Assembly: GCA_964483325.1 (NCBI GenBank)
Contig: CAZAAW010000023.1
Location: 1-40,172 of the forward strand
Source of the DNA: CAZAAW01 sp964483325
Lineage (GTDB): Bacteria > Pseudomonadota > Alphaproteobacteria > Rhizobiales > Kaistiaceae
DNA: 40,172 nucleotides
Direction: 5' to 3'
Below, piece after piece: positions 7,663 through 16,972 of the stretch. The first letter of the stretch is position 1. The number at the start of each line of letters is the position of its first letter. Below the pieces are notes generated by a model, which saw only the letters and a list, made by a program, of their open reading frames with translations, searched no databases and was not told where the DNA came from. Both the position numbers and the translations under genes were made by a program.

Positions 7663-8501
7663 AGCGCCGACTGGTATGCCGCGGCGATCGCCAGGAAGCC
7701 TTCGACGCCGATCGTCTCGGCGCGCGCCGTCGGCTCGATGCCGGCTGCGGCAAGGAGCGGCAGCGGGTCGACACCGAGGCTACGCAGGCTCTGGCGCAGC
7801 ATCTTGCGCCGCTGGCCGAAAGCCGCTGCCGTGACGCGTTCGAGGGTCCTGAGGTCGCCGGGCAGCAGCGTCTGGCGCGGCTCCAGGTGAACGACGCTCG
7901 ACGTGACCTTGGGCGGCGGCGTGAAGGCGCGGGGCGAGATGTCGAAGAGGATGCGCGCCGCTGCCCGCCAGCCGGTGAGCACCGCCAGCCGGCCATAGGC
8001 ATCGTCGCCTTCCCGGGCGACGATGCGCTCGGCGACCTCGCGCTGGAACATCAGCGTCATCGACAGATAGGGCGGCGGCCACGGCTCCGCTGACAGCCAG
8101 CCGACCAGCAGCGGCGTTGCGACATTGTAGGGAAGGTTGGCGACGATCCGCATCGGGCCGGTGGCCAGCTCCCGCAGATCCGTCGCCAGCGCGTCGCCAT
8201 GAATGATCTCGAGCCGGCCGGGATAGTGCGCGGCGATCTCCGCTAGCGCCGGCAGGCAGCGCTCGTCCTGCTCGATCGCCACGACCTTCCGGGCGCCCTC
8301 GGCCAGCAGGGCGCGTGTCAGCCCACCCGGGCCGGGGCCGACCTCGACGACGGTGACGTCGCGGAGATCGCCGGCGGCGCGGGCGATGCGGCCGGTGAGG
8401 TTGAGGTCGAGAAGGAAATTCTGTCCCAGCGATTTGCGCGCCGCCAGGCCGTGGCGCGCGATGACGTCGCGCAGGGGCGGCAGCCCGTCCGGCGTGCTCA
8501 T
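7659..8501 (-). CDS. rsmA: 16S rRNA (adenine1518/1519-N6)-dimethyltransferase
   Basis: RsmA (KsgA) dimethylates two adjacent adenosines near the 3' end of 16S rRNA during 30S maturation. The 280-residue protein has KSLGQNFLLD near the N-terminus, the SAM-binding VVEVGPGPGGLTRALL, the catalytic NLPYNVATPL and the C-terminal KVTSSVVHLEP segment. Its ATG overlaps the pdxA stop by four bases (ATGA). It is the last gene of the lpt-surA-pdxA-rsmA unit, an order also known from E. coli. Its stop codon lies inside the twin-hairpin repeat. Confidence 0.97.
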   Translation of the reverse strand: MSTPDGLPPLRDVIARHGLAARKSLGQNFLLDLNLTGRIARAAGDLRDVTVVEVGPGPGGLTRALLAEGARKVVAIEQDERCLPALAEIAAHYPGRLEIIHGDALATDLRELATGPMRIVANLPYNVATPLLVGWLSAEPWPPPYLSMTLMFQREVAERIVAREGDDAYGRLAVLTGWRAAARILFDISPRAFTPPPKVTSSVVHLEPRQTLLPGDLRTLERVTAAAFGQRRKMLRQSLRSLGVDPLPLLAAAGIEPTARAETIGVEGFLAIAAAYQSAL

Positions 8502-9526
8502 CCGCCGGCTGGAACGGCGGGACGCTCGGCGCGGGCGGTCATCTCCGCCGCCAGGCGCAGCGCCGCCACCAGGCTGTTCGGGCGGGCCCGTCCGGTGCCG
8601 GCGATGTCGAAAGCGGTTCCGTGATCGGGCGAGGTGCGGATGAAGGGGAGGCCCAGGGTGACGTTGACGCCGTCGTCGAAGGCGAGCGTCTTGAGCGGGA
8701 TCAGCGCCTGGTCGTGATACATGCACAGCGCTGCGTCGTAGCTGCGCCGCGCCTCCGGATGGAACAGCGTATCGGCCGGCAGCGGCCCGCGGGCATCGAT
8801 GCCCATGTGCCGCAGCGCTTCGACAGCCGGCCGCACGATGCGCTCGTCCTCGTCGCCCATGGCGCCGCCTTCGCCGGCATGCGGGTTGAGCCCCGCCACG
8901 GCGAGGCGCGGATGATCGATGCCGAAGCGTGCCGCGAGGTCTTCGGCAAGGATGCGTCCGGTATCGACGATCAGCGCCCCGTCGAGCTGCTTCGGCACCT
9001 CGGCAAGGGCGATGTGGATCGTCACCGGAACGACCTTCAGCTCGGGCCCCGCCATCATCATCACCGGCCGCACCGGCCGTCCGGTCCATTCCTTCGCCAG
9101 CTCGGCGAGGAACTCGGTATGGCCGGGGAAGGCGAAGCCGCTGTCGTAGAGGACCTTCTTGGCGATCGGGTTGGTGACGACGGCCGCGGCATGGCCGGCC
9201 CTTATATCGGCGACGGCGCGGCGGATAGCTTCGACCACGGCAGGGCCGTTGCGCGGATCGGGATGGCCGGCCTCGACGGGAATAGCCGTCCGCACCGGCA
9301 CCACCGGCAGCGCCGCGGGCCAGCAGGCTGCCGCGTCGGTGGGGGCGACGGTCTCGACGCGGAGGGCGAGGCCGAGCTGCTGCGCCCGCGCCGCCAGAAC
9401 GTCCGGATCGGCAAGGCAGTAGAATGGCGGGAGGCGCAGGGCCTCCCACTGGCTGTAGACGGCGAGGGTGATGTCGGGGCCGATGCCGGCCGGATCGCCC
9501 ATCGTCAGCGCCAGAGGCAGGCTCAT
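8498..9526 (-). CDS. pdxA: 4-hydroxythreonine-4-phosphate dehydrogenase
   Basis: PdxA oxidises 4-phosphohydroxy-threonine in the pyridoxal phosphate pathway. The 342-residue protein shows TMGDPAGIGPDI (8-19), metal-binding His136 in FPGHTEFLAEL, the LNPHAGEGG motif, the YHDQALIPLK motif and the C-terminal RTSPDHGTAFDIAG signature. The ATG at 9526 gives the usual start, just before the TMGDPAG motif. It is separated from surA by 33 bases and overlaps rsmA by four, so it is in the middle of the operon. Length is normal. Confidence 0.96.
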   Translation of the reverse strand: MSLPLALTMGDPAGIGPDITLAVYSQWEALRLPPFYCLADPDVLAARAQQLGLALRVETVAPTDAAACWPAALPVVPVRTAIPVEAGHPDPRNGPAVVEAIRRAVADIRAGHAAAVVTNPIAKKVLYDSGFAFPGHTEFLAELAKEWTGRPVRPVMMMAGPELKVVPVTIHIALAEVPKQLDGALIVDTGRILAEDLAARFGIDHPRLAVAGLNPHAGEGGAMGDEDERIVRPAVEALRHMGIDARGPLPADTLFHPEARRSYDAALCMYHDQALIPLKTLAFDDGVNVTLGLPFIRTSPDHGTAFDIAGTGRARPNSLVAALRLAAEMTARAERPAVPAGG

Positions 9527-9559
9527 GGCCGGATGCCGTTCCCCCTCTGGCGCCGCCAG

Positions 9560-10465
9560 TCAGCGGCGCTCGATGATCGCCTTGCCGCGCAGCTCGTCGA
9601 GATACTCCTTGCCGACCGTCTCGCTCTGCGCCACGAGCAGCCGGTTCTCGATCTCGGCGCGGGCGGCAGCGTTGCTGCGCACTTCGCGGACGGCGCAGAC
9701 AGCGACCAGCTCGATGCCTTGATCGGTCTGGCGCGGCCGCGTCGCGCTGCCGGTGCGCGTCTTGCCGATCTCTTCGCCCTGCGCACCGCCGAGCTGCGTG
9801 GTGTCGCGCCGGCCGAGATCGCGCACGACGACGTTGCGCAGGCCACGCGCCTGCTGCAGGGCGTTGTCGCAGCCGCGGAAGCGCTGGCGGAAGGACTCCG
9901 CCTCGCGGCGGCGCTGCGCATAGACGCCGGCCGAGGAGCCCTTCGGCGCCACGAAGATGATCTGCTGGAGCGTGTATTCCTTCATGGTCTGGGCGGCGTC
10001 GCCGCGGGCCAGCAGCTCGTTGGTGATGTCCTGCCGGTTGACGGCGGCGCGCTGCATGCGCCCCTGCATCAGCTGCCCCCAGGCGATCTGCGCCCGGATG
10101 CGGTTCTTGAGCGAATCGGCATTGACCCCGGCGCCGGCCAGGGCGCGCGTGAACTGCGCCGGCGTCATCTTCACCTGGGTGGCGATGGAGGCAAAGGCGG
10201 CGTCGATCTGCGGCTGCGGCACGGTGATGCCGCGCCGCCTGGCTTCGCTCAGCTGCACGGCTTCGTTGATCAGCTCCTCGACCGCGGCCGAGTTGCTGGC
10301 GCGCTGGCCGGAGATCTTCTGCATCGCGACGCGCTGGGCGATGTCATAGCTGGTGATCGGCTCGCCGTTCACGAGCACCTTGATGTCGGCGGCGAAGGCG
10401 GATTGCCAGGCGCCAGCGAGAACGAGGCAGGCAAGCACCGGCAGGAGTCGGATACAGCGGATCAT
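9560..10465 (-). CDS. surA: SurA-like periplasmic chaperone / peptidyl-prolyl isomerase
   Basis: SurA escorts unfolded outer-membrane proteins, including LptD, through the periplasm. The 301-residue precursor has a signal peptide (about 1-25, ending AFA/ADIKV), a SurA N-terminal segment (VLVNGEPITSYDIAQR ... EELINEAVQLSEA), the C-helix region and a single degenerate parvulin-like domain (KEYTLQQIIFVAP). E. coli SurA has two parvulin domains and about 430 residues, so this is the shorter alphaproteobacterial form. The start at 10465 has a GGAG site upstream; the frame opens further to 10606. Context next to lptD supports the role. Confidence 0.88.
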   Translation of the reverse strand: MIRCIRLLPVLACLVLAGAWQSAFAADIKVLVNGEPITSYDIAQRVAMQKISGQRASNSAAVEELINEAVQLSEARRRGITVPQPQIDAAFASIATQVKMTPAQFTRALAGAGVNADSLKNRIRAQIAWGQLMQGRMQRAAVNRQDITNELLARGDAAQTMKEYTLQQIIFVAPKGSSAGVYAQRRREAESFRQRFRGCDNALQQARGLRNVVVRDLGRRDTTQLGGAQGEEIGKTRTGSATRPRQTDQGIELVAVCAVREVRSNAAARAEIENRLLVAQSETVGKEYLDELRGKAIIERR

Positions 10466-10632
10466 GAGCGATAAGGCTCCGGCTTCAGGACTGACGCGAA
10501 TCGCGGATCGGCAATGGTCATGCAGGGGAAATCGCATCCTGCATCCACCAACGCCAGAGAAAAGGACCAGCAATCCGGCAAAAGGATGAAAGACAACCGG
10601 CGGCACGACCGCCTCACGCAGTTGTCAGCATG

Positions 10633-12984
10633 TCAGAGAGACGGCTGGCCGATGCCGAAGTCGCCCAGGGTGCGCAGCTGCATGCGCACCAGCACACTGC
10701 GATTGGGCTTCAGGTCGGTATAGGGATCCCGCGTCTCGGCATAGGCGACAGAGAGCACCAGACACTCGTCGGCATAGGCGACGCCGAAGCTGTCGCGGAT
10801 CAGCGCCTGGCTCTTCAGGTCGTATCCGGCATCGCCGAACACGGTCCAGTTCTCGCCGATGCGGGTCGAGGCGCGGCCGGTGATGACGAAGGACGTCTTC
10901 TGGACGCCGTTCTCGTCCGGCACGGAGCGCTGGTAGGCGACGCCGGTCGCCGCCGTCAGCGGCCCCCATACGGTCTGCGCCTCGAGCTGGCCGCGCTGCA
11001 GCGAGAACGAGCCCTCGTCGAAGCGGCCGCGCGCCATCAGGCTCTGGCCGTGATTGTTGGACACCGTGACGCGGCCGACAAAGTCCGAAACGTCGGTCTC
11101 CAGGCCCGAGCCGACGCCGGTATTGGCGATATCCGGGATGGCGAAGGGGTTGGTGCCGGCGATCTGGTAGGACTGGCCGATGATGGCGTCGACATTGTAG
11201 CCGCGGAACTGGCCGTTGTAGCGGAGCGCGACATTGACGCGCGTGCCGCCCTCGACGCGGTCGTAGCCGGAGAACTTGTCCCAGGCGAGCAGGTTCGTGT
11301 CGTCGAAGTTGAGGCTCTGCGCATCCTCGTTGGGCAGGATGCCGGCGAACATCTCGTCGGGCCGGGCGATGACCTGGATCACCGGCTCGACGACATGGGC
11401 GCCGTTGGGGGTGGTGAACAGCCACGGCCAGCGCCATTCGAGGCCGGCGGCGACCATGCCGCGGTTGATGCTGGACTCTGTCGTCAGGCCCGCCGCGACG
11501 GCCAGCGGGTCGATGAAGAAGGCGTCGCCGCGCGCATAGGCGAAGGGCGTGAATACCTGGCCGAGCGGCCCGACAAGGCTGCGCTGCCAGGTCACCTGCT
11601 CGGAGAGCCGCGTGAAGGTGCCGGCGATGCCGTGATAGTAGGTCCCGCCGGCGAAGGTGAACGGATCGCTCTCCTGCCGCGACAGGCTGGTCAGGTTGGT
11701 GTCGAAGCTGAGCTGGCCGCCGAGGATGGGGTTGTTCAGCACGTAGTGGTGATCGAGCACCGGGTGCACGACCGCCTGCCGCTCCTGCCGGTAGCGCGGC
11801 AGGGCGCTGTCGCGCACGACCTCGAAATAGTAGCCGCGCAGGTCGAAGAAATTGCGGTCGCGGATGCCAGTCAGATGCGCCTGCGAGGTGGCGAAGTCGA
11901 GGCTGTTGTTGAGGACGTCGTAGTTGCGGGCGAAGGTCCGGTCCGTCATCACGGTGCCGTCCCAGCCGAAACTCCAGTAGCGGTTGATGTCGAAGCGGCC
12001 AGTGGTGCGCAGGCCGCCGCGGAAATCCTCCTGGGCGAAGGTGCCGGCGCCCTTGCCGTCGAGGAAGGCGGCGCCGTCCTGCTGGACGATGCCGGCAAGG
12101 CGCAGCGAATAGCTGCCATTGTGCAGGCGATGGCGCCACTCGGCGGCGGCCAGCAGGCCCTGGCGCGAGTAGTACATCGGGCTGAAGGTAAGGTCGTAGT
12201 TGGGCGCCGGCGCCCAGTAATAGGGAACGCCGAAGCCGACGCCGAGCGCCTCCGAATAGCCGACGGTCGGCACGAGGAAGCCGGTCTTGCGCTTGACCGT
12301 CGAATCCGGCGTCGAGAAATAGGGCAGGAAGGCAACCGGCAGGCCGAAGAATTCGAGCGAGGCGCGCTCGAAATAGACCATCTTCTCGGTCTGGTCGTGA
12401 ACGATGCGGGCGGCCCGCACCTGCCACAGCGGCGGCTTCTCCGGATGGTCGCGGCAGGGCTCGCAGGCGGTGTAGACGCCGCGGTCGAACTCGGTGTAGC
12501 GGCCCTCGCGACGGCTGCTGCTGTCGGCGGCGAAATAGGTCTTGTCCGGCGTCTCGACGCGCAGCGAGCGCACGAAGCCCTCGGCGAAGTCGTCGGTCAC
12601 GTCGATGGTGTCGGCGTTGATCACCGTGCCGCCCGGCTCGGTCAGCTTGACCCGCCCGGTCGCCACCAGCCGTCCGCTGCGCTGATCATAGGTGAGGCGA
12701 TCGGACTCGAGCGTATAGCCGCCGTAATAGACCTTGACGTTGCCGACCGCCGAAACGACCTCGACATCGTAGTCGTAAACGAGCTGGTCCGACTCCAGCA
12801 GCATGTCGCCGCTCGGCCGCGGGACATTGACGCCGAGATTGGGAATGTTCTGCGCCGCGGCCGGAATCGCCACGGCGAGCGGCGGCACGGCCAGCGCCAG
12901 GCTGGCGCAAAGCGCCAGCGCGCCGCGCGAGGCGGGCAGCACGAAACTCGGGCTGAAGCGGCAAAGGATGGCGCGGAGTGTCAT
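10633..12984 (-). CDS. lptD: LPS-assembly outer membrane protein LptD
   Basis: LptD forms, with LptE, the outer-membrane channel that inserts LPS in the outer leaflet. The 783-residue precursor has a signal peptide (cleavage near 45 after PAAAQ), an OstA/LptA-like jellyroll (about 60-165, SDQLVYDYDVEVVSAVGNVK onward) and a C-terminal beta-barrel with many aromatic strands. Mature cysteines are Cys174 and Cys177 (CEPC) and Cys741. The start at 12984 has a GAGG site and overlaps lptG by four bases (ATGA); an upstream in-frame start at 13047 lies inside lptG and is less likely. Confidence 0.95.
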   Translation of the reverse strand: MTLRAILCRFSPSFVLPASRGALALCASLALAVPPLAVAIPAAAQNIPNLGVNVPRPSGDMLLESDQLVYDYDVEVVSAVGNVKVYYGGYTLESDRLTYDQRSGRLVATGRVKLTEPGGTVINADTIDVTDDFAEGFVRSLRVETPDKTYFAADSSSRREGRYTEFDRGVYTACEPCRDHPEKPPLWQVRAARIVHDQTEKMVYFERASLEFFGLPVAFLPYFSTPDSTVKRKTGFLVPTVGYSEALGVGFGVPYYWAPAPNYDLTFSPMYYSRQGLLAAAEWRHRLHNGSYSLRLAGIVQQDGAAFLDGKGAGTFAQEDFRGGLRTTGRFDINRYWSFGWDGTVMTDRTFARNYDVLNNSLDFATSQAHLTGIRDRNFFDLRGYYFEVVRDSALPRYRQERQAVVHPVLDHHYVLNNPILGGQLSFDTNLTSLSRQESDPFTFAGGTYYHGIAGTFTRLSEQVTWQRSLVGPLGQVFTPFAYARGDAFFIDPLAVAAGLTTESSINRGMVAAGLEWRWPWLFTTPNGAHVVEPVIQVIARPDEMFAGILPNEDAQSLNFDDTNLLAWDKFSGYDRVEGGTRVNVALRYNGQFRGYNVDAIIGQSYQIAGTNPFAIPDIANTGVGSGLETDVSDFVGRVTVSNNHGQSLMARGRFDEGSFSLQRGQLEAQTVWGPLTAATGVAYQRSVPDENGVQKTSFVITGRASTRIGENWTVFGDAGYDLKSQALIRDSFGVAYADECLVLSVAYAETRDPYTDLKPNRSVLVRMQLRTLGDFGIGQPSL

Positions 12985-14078
12985 CCATCCTCCGCGTTCA
13001 GGAGGAAGGTTACGCTCGCCATCATAGCCAGGACAGCCGGCAGCCAAGCAGCGATCGCGGGCGAGACATTTCCCCCTCGGCCTAGGTCTTTCGTAATTTC
13101 CATCACCACGTAAAGCACGAAGCCCGCGCCCGCACCAGCCGCAATCATACGGCCAAGCCCAAGTGTGCGTGAGAAGCGCAGCGAGACGGCGCCGGCGATC
13201 AGGATCATGGCCACCAGCAGGACCGGCAGCGACAGGAGGCTGTGCAGCCGTTGGCGCAGGTGATTGGCGGGGAGCGACGATTCCTGCGCGATTCGCACGA
13301 GCTCCGGCAGGCGCCAGAACGGCACGGTCTCCGGATCGGCGAAGGATTCGCGGATTTCCTCGAGCGAGAGATTGGTCGGCAGGCGGTAGGCCGGGAGCTT
13401 CTCGGCCGGCTTGCCGAGCGCCGTGACGGTGGCGTTCTCGAAGACCCAGGCGTTGCGCTCCAGATGGGCCGCCTGCGCATCGACGCGCTCCCGGAAGCGG
13501 CCGTCGGGGCCGAACACGAAGGCGCTGGCGCCGGTCAGCTCAAGCCCGTCTCCCGCTGTCTGCGCCGCACCCAGGATCGATTCCCCCTCGTTACTCTTCT
13601 GGCGCAGCCACACCGGCCCCTGCCCAAAGGCGCCGCTCGGCGCGCTGCCGGACGGCATGATGGTCGCGGCAAGGTCAACAGATTGCTGCTTGAGCGCGGC
13701 CGATACCGGGTCATAGACGGTAATCGTCAAGATTCCGATGACGGCGCCGACCAGGGCGGCCGGCAGCAGGAACTGCCAGACCGAGACACCAGCGGCGCGG
13801 GCGATGGTGAATTCCAGCCGGCGATTGACGACGGCGAGCGTCGCGATCGAGCCGAACAGGATGGCGAAGGGCAGCACGACCTCCGCGACGCTCGGCGTGC
13901 GCATCAGCGTCACCAGGAAGGCGACGGCCGGGTTGAAGTTCTCCTGGCCGGCCGACGAGCGCAGCAGCTCGACATAGTCGGCAACGATGATGATGAACAG
14001 CGACAGCAGGAACATGCCGAGCGCCGTCCTGGCGAAGCGCGCCGCGATGTGGCGCGACAGGGTGATGCCCATGCGCAT
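12981..14078 (-). CDS. lptG: LPS export ABC transporter permease LptG
   Basis: LptG is one of two inner-membrane subunits that extract LPS and pass it to LptC/LptA, powered by LptB. The 365-residue protein has the YjgP/YjgQ fold: an N-terminal helix (MFLLSLFIIIVADYVELLR), membrane segments around 60-130, a periplasmic jellyroll (about 135-265) and C-terminal segments from about 275. A GGGGAG site precedes the ATG at 14078. It is three bases from lptF and overlaps lptD by four. LptG rather than LptF is assigned from second position and sequence. Confidence 0.94.
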   Translation of the reverse strand: MRMGITLSRHIAARFARTALGMFLLSLFIIIVADYVELLRSSAGQENFNPAVAFLVTLMRTPSVAEVVLPFAILFGSIATLAVVNRRLEFTIARAAGVSVWQFLLPAALVGAVIGILTITVYDPVSAALKQQSVDLAATIMPSGSAPSGAFGQGPVWLRQKSNEGESILGAAQTAGDGLELTGASAFVFGPDGRFRERVDAQAAHLERNAWVFENATVTALGKPAEKLPAYRLPTNLSLEEIRESFADPETVPFWRLPELVRIAQESSLPANHLRQRLHSLLSLPVLLVAMILIAGAVSLRFSRTLGLGRMIAAGAGAGFVLYVVMEITKDLGRGGNVSPAIAAWLPAVLAMMASVTFLLNAEDG

Positions 14079-14081
14079 CGG

Positions 14082-15233
14082 TCAGCTCCCCGCCGCGGCG
14101 GCCGGCCGGCGGCCTTGGAACAGCCCGTCGAGCCAGCGCGGCATGTCGATCCGCACGCCGGTGACAATCAGGCCGAGCGAGACGACGATGGCGCCGATCG
14201 GGATGGCGTAGAGCACCGGCACCAGCTCAGGCCGGGTGCGCACGGCGCTGGCGACGACGAAGCCGAGGCCGCGCAGGCCGACCGCCGCCACGACCGTGAC
14301 GATGACGATGGCGGTGTTGCGGCCGCGATTGCTGCGCACCTGGCCGAGGAACACCAGCGGCACCAGCGCGAAGACCAGGACGTAGAGCGGCGAGGTGATG
14401 CGGTCGTGCAGCTCGGCGGCGATCTCGCCGCGCGAGTTCTGGAAATAGGGGTCGTTCGGGCTCGGATTGAAAAGGTACAGCGTGTCCTGCTCCTGCGGCG
14501 TGTAGTCGGTCGCCGAGGTGCGTGCCGCCAGCGTCGCGAGGTCGAAGGCATAGGACTGGAATTCGATGACGGTGATGGAGCCGGTCTGGCGCATCTGGCG
14601 CTGGATGACGCCATCCTGCAGCAGCAGGAACTTGCCCAGCGGATTGTCGACCAGCGCGCCCTTGGCGGCGATGTAGGTGATCGTCATGGCCGGATCGCGG
14701 GTGTCGTAGACGAACAGGCCGTTCAGGATGCCGTCGTTCTGCCGCTGCCGCACATTGATGGTGAGGCCGGCGCCGAGGCGGCGAAACTGGCCCTCGCGGA
14801 TCACCGCGCCAACGACGCTGGCATTGACGTTGGAGATCATCTCGCGGCTGGCGCGGATCGACAGCGGCGTCAGGTAGAGCGTGCAGCTCGCCACCGCCGC
14901 CGTGACGAGCAGCGCGATGATGATGAACGGCTTGAGCAGGGCCGTCTGCGAGCGGCCGCTGGCATTGATGCTGACGAGCTCGGAATCGCCGTTGAGCGAC
15001 ATGAGCGTGTAGATCGCCGCGATGAGCACGCTGAGCGGCGCGATGATCATCAGCAGCGCCGGAAAGACCAGCACCGTGATGCGCAGGAAGGTCAGGATGC
15101 CCTGGCCGCGCTCCGTCATCAGGCTTACGCTGCGCAGCGACTGGCTGAGCCAGATCGTCAGCGACAGGGCCGGGAAGACGATGGCGAAGGCGCCGAGGAG
15201 CTTCCGCAAGACATAGCGTTCGATCAGGTTCAT
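14082..15233 (-). CDS. lptF: LPS export ABC transporter permease LptF
   Basis: LptF pairs with LptG in the inner-membrane LPS extractor. The 383-residue protein begins MNLIERYVLRKLLGAF, typical of LptF, and has N-terminal membrane segments up to about 120, a periplasmic domain (about 125-270) and three C-terminal segments (LYVLVFALVPLVFLG; IVIVTVVAAVGLRGLGFVV; VLYAIPIGAIVVSLGLIV). It is the first gene of the lptF-lptG-lptD-surA-pdxA-rsmA unit and has a promoter-like sequence about 30-58 bases upstream. Confidence 0.94.
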   Translation of the reverse strand: MNLIERYVLRKLLGAFAIVFPALSLTIWLSQSLRSVSLMTERGQGILTFLRITVLVFPALLMIIAPLSVLIAAIYTLMSLNGDSELVSINASGRSQTALLKPFIIIALLVTAAVASCTLYLTPLSIRASREMISNVNASVVGAVIREGQFRRLGAGLTINVRQRQNDGILNGLFVYDTRDPAMTITYIAAKGALVDNPLGKFLLLQDGVIQRQMRQTGSITVIEFQSYAFDLATLAARTSATDYTPQEQDTLYLFNPSPNDPYFQNSRGEIAAELHDRITSPLYVLVFALVPLVFLGQVRSNRGRNTAIVIVTVVAAVGLRGLGFVVASAVRTRPELVPVLYAIPIGAIVVSLGLIVTGVRIDMPRWLDGLFQGRRPAAAAGS

Positions 15234-15263
15234 TCCGAGCGCTCGTCCACGACCCCGCGGCGC

Positions 15264-15291
15264 ATGTTACGGCCTTCGCCGCCGGGTGCAA
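15264..15291 (-). promoter_or_regulatory. Candidate promoter for lptF operon
   Basis: On the minus strand TTGCAC (15286-15291), 16 bases, TAACAT (15264-15269). The transcript would start about 25 bases before lptF. This is the only clear sigma-70-like match upstream of the six-gene run, and the divergent pepA gene has its own candidate. Confidence 0.4.
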
Positions 15292-15351
15292 CCCATTGAT
15301 CGCAGTCGCTCATGCCGGCCATTTCCGGTCTCGCGACGGACGGTTTGCACA

Positions 15352-15360
15352 TGCTATAGC
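15352..15360 (+). promoter_or_regulatory. Extended -10 element, possible pepA promoter
   Basis: TGCTATAGC is an extended -10 match (TG-N-TATAGC). There is no good -35 box, which extended -10 promoters can lack. The leader before pepA would be about 100 nt. Confidence 0.3.
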
Positions 15361-15465
15361 AGAAGCCCCGCCGCCGGCGGCTCCCTGCCGCCCCGCGCTC
15401 CTCGATTCCGCGCCGCCTCGGCCCATACGGTCATGGGTGGCTGCCTTTTGCACCGCGAGCAAGCC

Positions 15466-16947
15466 ATGACCCTTCCCAATATCGCCTTCGCCAAGCCGGC
15501 TTCGCCCAAGGGCACCGTCGTTGTGTTCATGGACGACGGCCTCCGCCTTGGACCCCGGGCAGCGGCTCTCGGGCTCGGCGATTTCGTGAAGCGCGCCGTT
15601 GCGGCTGCCGATTTCAAGGCCAAGGCCATGGCGACGCTCGATCTGCTGGCGCCGCCCTCCGCCGCCGTCGACCGCCTCCTCGTGGTCGGGCTCGGCGATC
15701 TCGACAAGCTGAAAGCCGGAGACTGGCTGAATCTCGGCGGGGCGGCCTTCGGCGGCCTGCGCAAGGGGAAGGGCGCGACGATCCTCCTGGAGCGGCCGGA
15801 TGGCGAGCCGGTCGGCGCCGACGAGGCGGCCGAGTTCGCGCTCGGCGCGGCGCTGCGCGCCTACAGCTTCGACAAATACAAGGGCGAGGACGACGACAAT
15901 CCGGGCGCCGCGGTCGCCACGCTGACCATCGCCGTCGAGGATGCGGCGCGCGTCCGCAAGGCCTGGACGGGCCGCCTTGCCGTGGCGGAAGGCGTCCATC
16001 TGGCGCGCGACGTCGTCAACGAGCCGGCCAATGTTCTCGGTCCGGTCGAGTTCGCCGACCGGATCAAGGCGCTGGAAGCGCACGGCCTCGCCGTCGAGGT
16101 GCTGACCGAGAAGGACCTGCGCAAGCTCGGAATGGGCGCCTATCTCGGCGTCAGCCAGGGATCGCCGCGGCCGCCGCGGCTGGTCGTCATGCGCTGGGAC
16201 GGCGGCAAGCCGAAGGAGAAGGTCGTCGCCTTTGTCGGCAAGGGCGTCGTCTTCGACGCCGGCGGCATCTCGATCAAGCCGGCCGGCGGCATGGAGGACA
16301 TGAAGGGCGACATGGGCGGCGCTGCCGCCGTGGTGGGCACGATGACGGCGCTGGCCCTGCGCAAGGCGCGCGTCAATGCCGTCGGAATCGTTGGGCTCGT
16401 CGAGAACATGCCGGACGGCGCCGCCCAGCGCCCCGGCGACATCATCCGGTCGATGTCCGGCCAGACCGTCGAGGTCATCAATACGGACGCCGAGGGGCGG
16501 CTCGTGCTCGCCGACCTCCTGACCTATGTCCAGCAGCGCTTTGCGCCGCGCTTCATGGTCGACCTGGCGACGCTGACCGGCGCCATCATCGTCGCCCTCG
16601 GCCACCATTATGCCGGCCTCTTCAGCAATGACGACCAGCTGGCGGCAGCGCTTGCGGCGGCGGGCGATGCGACCGGCGAGCGCCTGTGGCGCATGCCGCT
16701 CGGGCCGGAATACGACAAGATGATCGATTCGAAATTCGCCGACATGAAGAATGTCGGCGGCCGCGACGCCGGCTCCGTCACGGCGGCGCAGTTCATCCAG
16801 CGCTTCGTCAAGGATACGCCCTGGGCGCATCTCGACATCGCCGGCACCGCCATGGGCTCGCCGGCGAGCGAGACCAACCGCTCCTGGGCATCCGGCTTCG
16901 GCGTCCGGCTGCTCGACCGGCTCGTCGCCGACCGCTACGAGAGCTGA
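15466..16947 (+). CDS. pepA: Leucyl aminopeptidase (cytosol aminopeptidase, M17)
   Basis: M17 aminopeptidases remove N-terminal residues from peptides using two metal ions; some also bind DNA. The 493-residue protein has the N-terminal macro-like domain and a catalytic domain with GKGVVFDAGGISIKPAGGM (around 257-275), DMKGDMGGAAAV and the signature NTDAEGRLVLADLL (around 339-352), so metal ligands and the catalytic Lys/Arg are present. The ATG at 15466 was chosen from the MTLPNIAFAKP start; the frame is open upstream to 15286 without family similarity. holC follows after 25 bases, a pairing also found in E. coli. Confidence 0.95.
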   Translation: MTLPNIAFAKPASPKGTVVVFMDDGLRLGPRAAALGLGDFVKRAVAAADFKAKAMATLDLLAPPSAAVDRLLVVGLGDLDKLKAGDWLNLGGAAFGGLRKGKGATILLERPDGEPVGADEAAEFALGAALRAYSFDKYKGEDDDNPGAAVATLTIAVEDAARVRKAWTGRLAVAEGVHLARDVVNEPANVLGPVEFADRIKALEAHGLAVEVLTEKDLRKLGMGAYLGVSQGSPRPPRLVVMRWDGGKPKEKVVAFVGKGVVFDAGGISIKPAGGMEDMKGDMGGAAAVVGTMTALALRKARVNAVGIVGLVENMPDGAAQRPGDIIRSMSGQTVEVINTDAEGRLVLADLLTYVQQRFAPRFMVDLATLTGAIIVALGHHYAGLFSNDDQLAAALAAAGDATGERLWRMPLGPEYDKMIDSKFADMKNVGGRDAGSVTAAQFIQRFVKDTPWAHLDIAGTAMGSPASETNRSWASGFGVRLLDRLVADRYES

Positions 16948-16972
16948 CCGAGGGCCAGGCGGGAGCGGGCGG

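Noticed and set aside
10630..13113. An 827-codon plus-strand frame opposite lptD
   Set aside because: Antisense shadow of the LptD frame, with no recognisable domain or ribosome-binding site.
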